DNA from: Clostridiales bacterium
Lineage (GTDB): Bacteria > Bacillota > Clostridia > Christensenellales > Aristaeellaceae
Length of the DNA stretch: 9,776 bases
Assembly (NCBI GenBank): GCA_012514225.1
Contig: JAAZAQ010000277.1
Coordinates: forward strand, 1 to 9,776
Direction: 5' to 3'
This document shows positions 6,971 to 9,776 of this stretch, one piece after another. Position numbers and translations under genes: made by a program. Numbering within the stretch: the stretch's first letter is position 1; each line of letters begins with the position of its first letter. The notes beneath the pieces were generated by a model. It was not told where the DNA came from, ran no database searches, and worked only from the letters and a program-made list of their open reading frames with translations.

Positions 6971-6992
6971 TCAATCCGTCCGGTTTGATTGA
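6971..6992. promoter_or_regulatory. Dyad overlapping the xylB -35 box (operator candidate)
   Basis: Perfect 6-bp arms TCAATC (6971-6976) and GATTGA (6987-6992) separated by 10 bases. The right arm overlaps the TTGACA of the xylB promoter, where a repressor would compete with RNA polymerase. It does not resemble the known Bacillus XylR operator. Chance is possible with arms this short. Confidence 0.35.
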
Positions 6993-7017
6993 CAACAGCG
7001 CGCTTCCCGGCTACCAT
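6989..7017 (+). promoter_or_regulatory. Sigma70/sigmaA-type promoter of the xylB-xylA operon
   Basis: TTGACA (6989-6994, perfect), 17-base spacer, then TACCAT (7012-7017, four of six to TATAAT). The predicted start near 7024 leaves a leader of about 50 nt before xylB. The weak -10 with a perfect -35 would fit a promoter helped by an activator or otherwise tuned. Confidence 0.6.
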
Positions 7018-7042
7018 TCGGGGTGGAAAACACGGATACGCG

Positions 7043-7059
7043 GCCGGCCGGAAGCCGGC
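7043..7059 (+). promoter_or_regulatory. Leader hairpin just upstream of the xylB ribosome binding site
   Basis: GCCGGC (7043-7048), loop CGGAA, GCCGGC (7054-7059): a 6-bp all-GC stem ending 2 bases before GGGGAGG. It could limit ribosome access or stabilise the 5' end. No T-run follows, so it is not a terminator. Confidence 0.45.
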
Positions 7060-7061
7060 AC

Positions 7062-7068
7062 GGGGAGG
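7062..7068 (+). promoter_or_regulatory. Ribosome binding site fixing the xylB start
   Basis: GGGGAGG lies 6 bases before the ATG at 7075. It decides the start: the frame is open back to 6844, but the upstream ATG codons lie before the predicted promoter, and the family N-terminus (MKYLLGIDLGTSGTR) begins exactly here. Confidence 0.8.
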
Positions 7069-7074
7069 ATTGGA

Positions 7075-8598
7075 ATGAAATACCTGCTTGGCATCGACCT
7101 GGGCACCTCCGGCACCCGCACGGTGCTCTTCGACCCGGACGGGAAGGTGGTCGCGGCGAAAACGGCGGAGTATCCCCTCTACCAGCCGCACAACGGCTGG
7201 GCGGAGCAGGAGCCGGAGGACTGGTGGCAAGCCGCGGTCGACACCATCGGCCACGTCGTGCGCGAAAGCGGCGTCGACCCGCGGGACATCGCCGCCCTGG
7301 GCATCTCCGGCCAGATGCACGGCCTGGTGATGCTGGACGGGCGCGGGGAGCCGCTGCGGCGCTGCATCATCTGGGCGGACCAGCGCACCGGCGAGGAATG
7401 CGCGGACATCACGAAGGCCGTCGGTGCGAAGCGGCTGATCGAAATCACCGCCAACCCGGCGCTGACCGGCTTCACAGCCTCCAAAATCATGTGGGTCAAA
7501 AAGCACGAGCCGGAGGTGTACGGCCGCTGCGCCCACATCCTGTTGCCCAAGGACTACCTTCGTTACAAGCTCACCGGCGACTTCGCCACCGAGGTGTCCG
7601 ACGCCAGCGGCATGCAGCTGCTGGACGTCCCCGGCCGCCGATGGAGCGACGAGGTGCTGGGGAAACTGGGCATCGAGCGCGGGCTGCTGGCCCGGGTTTA
7701 CGAGTCCCCCGAGGTCACCGGGCACGTGAGCGAAAAGGCGGCGAAGGCGACCGGGCTGTCGGAATCCACCCTGGTGGTGGGCGGCGCCGGCGACAACGCA
7801 GCAGCCGCGGTGGGCACGGGCACGGTGGAGGACGGCAAGGCCTTCACCACCGTCGGCACCTCCGGCGTCGTCTTCGCCCACACTGACAAGCTGGCCATCG
7901 ACCCGAGGGGGCGGGTGCACACCTTCTGCTGCGCGGTGCCCGGCGCCTGGCACGTGATGGGCGTGGTGCAGTCCGCCGGCCTGTCCAAGCGCTGGATCCG
8001 GGACACCTGCTGCGAAAAGGAAATCGCCGAGGCGGAAAAGCTGGGCGTGGACGCCTACGACCTGGTGGACGCGCTGGCGCAGGACAGCCCCCCCGGCGCC
8101 AACCGCCTCATCTACCTGCCCTACCTGATGGGCGAGCGCACCCCCCACCTGGACCCGGACTGCCGCGGCGTGTTCTTCGGCCTGTCCGCGATGCACAAGA
8201 AAGGCGACCTCATCCGCGCGGTCATGGAGGGGGTGAGCTACTCCCTCAAGGACAGCCTGGACATCCTGGAGGGCATGGGCGTGGTGCCCAGCGACATGCT
8301 GCTCACCGGCGGGGGTGCCAAGTCGCCCTTCTGGCGGCAGCTGCTCTCCGACGTCTTCGGCAGCCCCGTGAAGACCATCAAGAGCGCGGAAGGCCCCGCC
8401 CTGGGCGTCGCCATCCTGGCGGGTGTGGGCGCCGGGCTGTACAAAAGCGTGCCGGAAGCCTGCCGGAAGCTGGTAAAGGAGGAGCGCGTCCTCTCGCCCG
8501 ACCCCGAAAAGGCCGCCTATTACAAAAAGGGCCACCGGCTGTACCGGGCGCTGTACCCCGCGCTGAAGGACGCCTTCAAGGAACTGGCCCGCCTGTAA
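7075..8598 (+). CDS. xylB: Xylulokinase (FGGY family)
   Basis: Cytoplasmic kinase that phosphorylates D-xylulose to D-xylulose 5-phosphate with ATP, feeding the pentose phosphate pathway. 507 residues, near the usual 480-510. The N-terminal phosphate-binding loop is GIDLGTSGTR (6-15). The xylulokinase substrate motif GISGQMHG is at 76-83, with M81-H82 matching the E. coli xylulose-contact pair. WADQRT is at 100-105. Catalytic base D240 sits in GGAGDNAAAAVG (E. coli D233). A second phosphate motif TVGTSGVV is at 259-266, GERTPHLDP at 353-361, and the adenosine motif TGGGAKSPFWRQ at 411-422. The QMHG motif and the xylA neighbour separate it from glycerol and gluconate kinases. First gene of the plus-strand operon, divergent from malE. 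No internal defect seen. Confidence 0.97.
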   Translation: MKYLLGIDLGTSGTRTVLFDPDGKVVAAKTAEYPLYQPHNGWAEQEPEDWWQAAVDTIGHVVRESGVDPRDIAALGISGQMHGLVMLDGRGEPLRRCIIWADQRTGEECADITKAVGAKRLIEITANPALTGFTASKIMWVKKHEPEVYGRCAHILLPKDYLRYKLTGDFATEVSDASGMQLLDVPGRRWSDEVLGKLGIERGLLARVYESPEVTGHVSEKAAKATGLSESTLVVGGAGDNAAAAVGTGTVEDGKAFTTVGTSGVVFAHTDKLAIDPRGRVHTFCCAVPGAWHVMGVVQSAGLSKRWIRDTCCEKEIAEAEKLGVDAYDLVDALAQDSPPGANRLIYLPYLMGERTPHLDPDCRGVFFGLSAMHKKGDLIRAVMEGVSYSLKDSLDILEGMGVVPSDMLLTGGGAKSPFWRQLLSDVFGSPVKTIKSAEGPALGVAILAGVGAGLYKSVPEACRKLVKEERVLSPDPEKAAYYKKGHRLYRALYPALKDAFKELARL

Positions 8599-8605
8599 GC
8601 CGCCC

Positions 8606-8620
8606 CCGCCCTTTTGGCGG
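8606..8620 (+). repeat. Short GC hairpin after xylB, with U-rich loop
   Basis: CCGCC (8606-8610), loop CTTTT, GGCGG (8616-8620), 7 bases after the xylB stop. Alternative pairing GCCGCC (8599-8604) with GGCGGC (8616-8621) is possible. The T-run is in the loop and no T-run follows, so it is not a convincing terminator. It may affect mRNA stability between xylB and xylA, and it overlaps the -35 region of the xylA promoter candidate. Confidence 0.4.
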
Positions 8621-8640
8621 CGCGGGGCTTATGGTATACT
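8612..8640 (+). promoter_or_regulatory. Extended -10 promoter candidate for xylA
   Basis: TGGTATACT at 8632-8640 is an extended -10 (TGn then TATACT, five of six to TATAAT). The -35 position at 17-base spacing is TTTTGG (8612-8617), a poor match, which extended -10 promoters tolerate. A start near 8647 would give a leader of about 27 nt that includes AAGGAGG. It would allow xylA to be transcribed independently of xylB. Confidence 0.55.
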
Positions 8641-8673
8641 CTGCCCACAAAAGCCAATCACAAGGAGGAAGAT

Positions 8674-9776
8674 ATGCCGCTGTTCAAGGAAGTGCCCGCC
8701 ATCCAGTACGAGGGGCCCCGTTCCAAAAACCCGCTGGCCTTCAAGTACTACGACGCCCAGCGCGTCATCCTGGGCAAGAAGATGAAAGACCACCTCAAGT
8801 TCGCCATGGCATGGTGGCACAACCTCTCGGCGACGGGCTCGGACATGTTCGGCCCCGGGACGTCGGACAAGGCCTTCGGCGCCAAGCCAGGCACGATGGC
8901 CCATGCAAAGGCCAAGGTGGACGCCGGGTTCGAGTTCATGCAGAAGCTGGGCATCGAGTACTTCTGCTTCCACGACGCGGACCTGGTGCCGGAGGCGGAG
9001 ACGCTGGAGGAAACCAACCGCCGCCTGGACGACATCACCGACTACATCAAGGCCAAGATGGCCGGCACCGACATCAAGTGCCTCTGGGGCACGGCCAACC
9101 TCTTCTCCAACCCCCGCTACATGAACGGAGCGGGCAGCAGCAACTCTGTGGACGTGTTCTGCCACGCGGCGGCCCAGGTCAAGAAGGCGCTGGAGTGCAC
9201 CGTCAAACTGGGCGGCAGCGGCTACGTGTTCTGGGGCGGGCGGGAAGGCTACGAGACCCTGCTGAACACGGACATGAAGTTCGAGCAGGAAAACATCGCG
9301 GCGCTGATGAAAATGGCGGTCAAGTACGGCCGCTCCATCGGCTTCAAGGGCACCTTCTTCATCGAGCCCAAGCCCAAGGAGCCCATGAAGCACCAATACG
9401 ACTTCGACGCCGCGACCTCCATCGGCTTCCTGCGCCAGTACGGCCTGGACCGCGACTTCAAGCTCAACATCGAGGCCAACCACGCCACCCTGGCCGGGCA
9501 CACCTTCCAGCACGACCTGCGCGTCGCCGCCATCAACGGCATGCTGGGCTCCGTGGACGCCAACCAGGGCGACGACATGCTGGGCTGGGACACCGACCAG
9601 TTCCCCTCCAACGTCTACAACACCACGCTGGCGATGCTGGAAATCCTGAAGGCCGGCGGCCTGGACGGCGGGCTGAACTTCGACGCCAAGAACCGCCGCC
9701 CCTCCTACACCCACGAGGACATGTTCGAGGGCTTCATCCTGGGCATGGACTCCTTCGCCCTGGGCCTCATCAAGGC
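8674..9776 (+). CDS. xylA: Xylose isomerase (class II type), 3' end cut by window edge
   Basis: Cytoplasmic metal-dependent isomerase converting D-xylose to D-xylulose, the substrate of the upstream XylB. 367 codons are visible of about 440. Active-site residues are all present and sit within two positions of the E. coli numbering: H100 in CFHDADL, E231 and K233 in [10 protein letters not shown]267 and H270 in [18 protein letters not shown]295 in VDANQG, D306 and D308 in GWDTDQFP, D337 in NFDAK. The signature [15 protein letters not shown] is also present. The long N-terminus ([20 protein letters not shown]) and [18 protein letters not shown] are class II, Clostridia-like. AAGGAGG at 8662-8668 lies 5 bases before the ATG. 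It follows xylB by 75 bases, a gap that contains its own promoter candidate. Confidence 0.97.
   Translation, partial: MPLFKEVPAIQYEGPRSKNPLAFKYYDAQRVILGKKMKDHLKFAMAWWHNLSATGSDMFGPGTSDKAFGAKPGTMAHAKAKVDAGFEFMQKLGIEYFCFHDADLVPEAETLEETNRRLDDITDYIKAKMAGTDIKCLWGTANLFSNPRYMNGAGSSNSVDVFCHAAAQVKKALECTVKLGGSGYVFWGGREGYETLLNTDMKFEQENIAALMKMAVKYGRSIGFKGTFFIEPKPKEPMKHQYDFDAATSIGFLRQYGLDRDFKLNIEANHATLAGHTFQHDLRVAAINGMLGSVDANQGDDMLGWDTDQFPSNVYNTTLAMLEILKAGGLDGGLNFDAKNRRPSYTHEDMFEGFILGMDSFALGLIK

Larger units (their letters stand above)
6705..7074. promoter_or_regulatory. Divergent control region between malE and xylB operons
   Basis: 370 bases without a credible gene. It contains outward-facing promoter candidates for malE (minus) and xylB (plus), whose -35 boxes are 130 bp apart, a leader of about 120 nt for malE and one of about 50 nt for xylB. 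An A/T-richer stretch (about 6811-6890) includes the palindrome CAAATTTG at 6864-6871, just upstream of the malE -35. A very GC-rich block with short inverted repeats occupies 6891-6937. No regulator gene lies within it. Confidence 0.8.

Noticed and set aside
6844..7074. In-frame N-terminal extension of xylB
   Set aside because: It would cross the predicted promoter, has Arg/Pro/Gly-rich content unlike the family, and the family N-terminus plus ribosome site point to 7075.
6946..8535. 529-codon minus-strand open frame under xylB
   Set aside because: Antisense shadow of xylB, composition dominated by Gly, Val, His and Ala, no recognisable domain.
8599..8628. Intrinsic terminator after xylB
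   Set aside because: Stems are short and alternative, and the T-run is in the loop instead of after the stem.
8629..9714. 361-codon minus-strand open frame under xylA
   Set aside because: Antisense shadow of a certain xylA; low-complexity Val/Gly/His-rich product.

Overview
The window is a GC-rich bacterial chromosome segment holding two divergently transcribed carbohydrate operons. No mobile element, RNA gene, CRISPR array or phage gene is visible, and codon use looks uniform throughout. The gene families, the AAGGAGG-type ribosome binding sites and the Clostridia-like class II xylose isomerase suggest a high-GC anaerobic member of the Firmicutes (Clostridia), plausibly a gut or rumen plant-polysaccharide degrader. 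This taxonomic guess is an inference and is weak.

Minus strand, reading from about 6823 down to 1: a starch/maltodextrin operon. In order it encodes a maltodextrin-binding protein (malE), two ABC permeases (malF, malG), an exported GH13 alpha-amylase and the first 423 codons of a 4-alpha-glucanotransferase (malQ, cut by the window edge). malF/malG and malG/amylase overlap by 4 bases (ATGA) and malQ follows the amylase by 11 bases, so this is almost certainly one transcript. The apparent logic is that the amylase cuts starch outside the cell, MalEFG imports the maltodextrins and MalQ remodels them inside. No ATPase (MalK/MsmX type) and no regulator gene is in the window. A perfect 13-bp hairpin lies between malE and malF and probably lets malE be expressed above the permeases.

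Plus strand, 7075 to the right edge: xylulokinase (xylB) followed by xylose isomerase (xylA, 367 codons visible, 3' end cut off). Together they convert xylose to xylulose 5-phosphate. The order xylB-xylA is the reverse of the more familiar xylAB, and the 75-bp gap contains an extended -10 promoter candidate for xylA alone.

The only long non-coding stretch is the 370-bp divergent region 6705-7074. It carries two back-to-back promoter candidates, each with a perfect TTGACA and a 17-bp spacer, a CcpA/LacI-type operator candidate just downstream of the malE start, a structured malE leader of about 120 nt, a dyad over the xylB -35, and a hairpin just before the xylB ribosome binding site.

I see no wholly new system. 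The points most worth checking are the extra four-helix N-terminal domain on MalG, the absence of a lipoprotein cysteine in MalE, and the compact shared starch/xylose control region.
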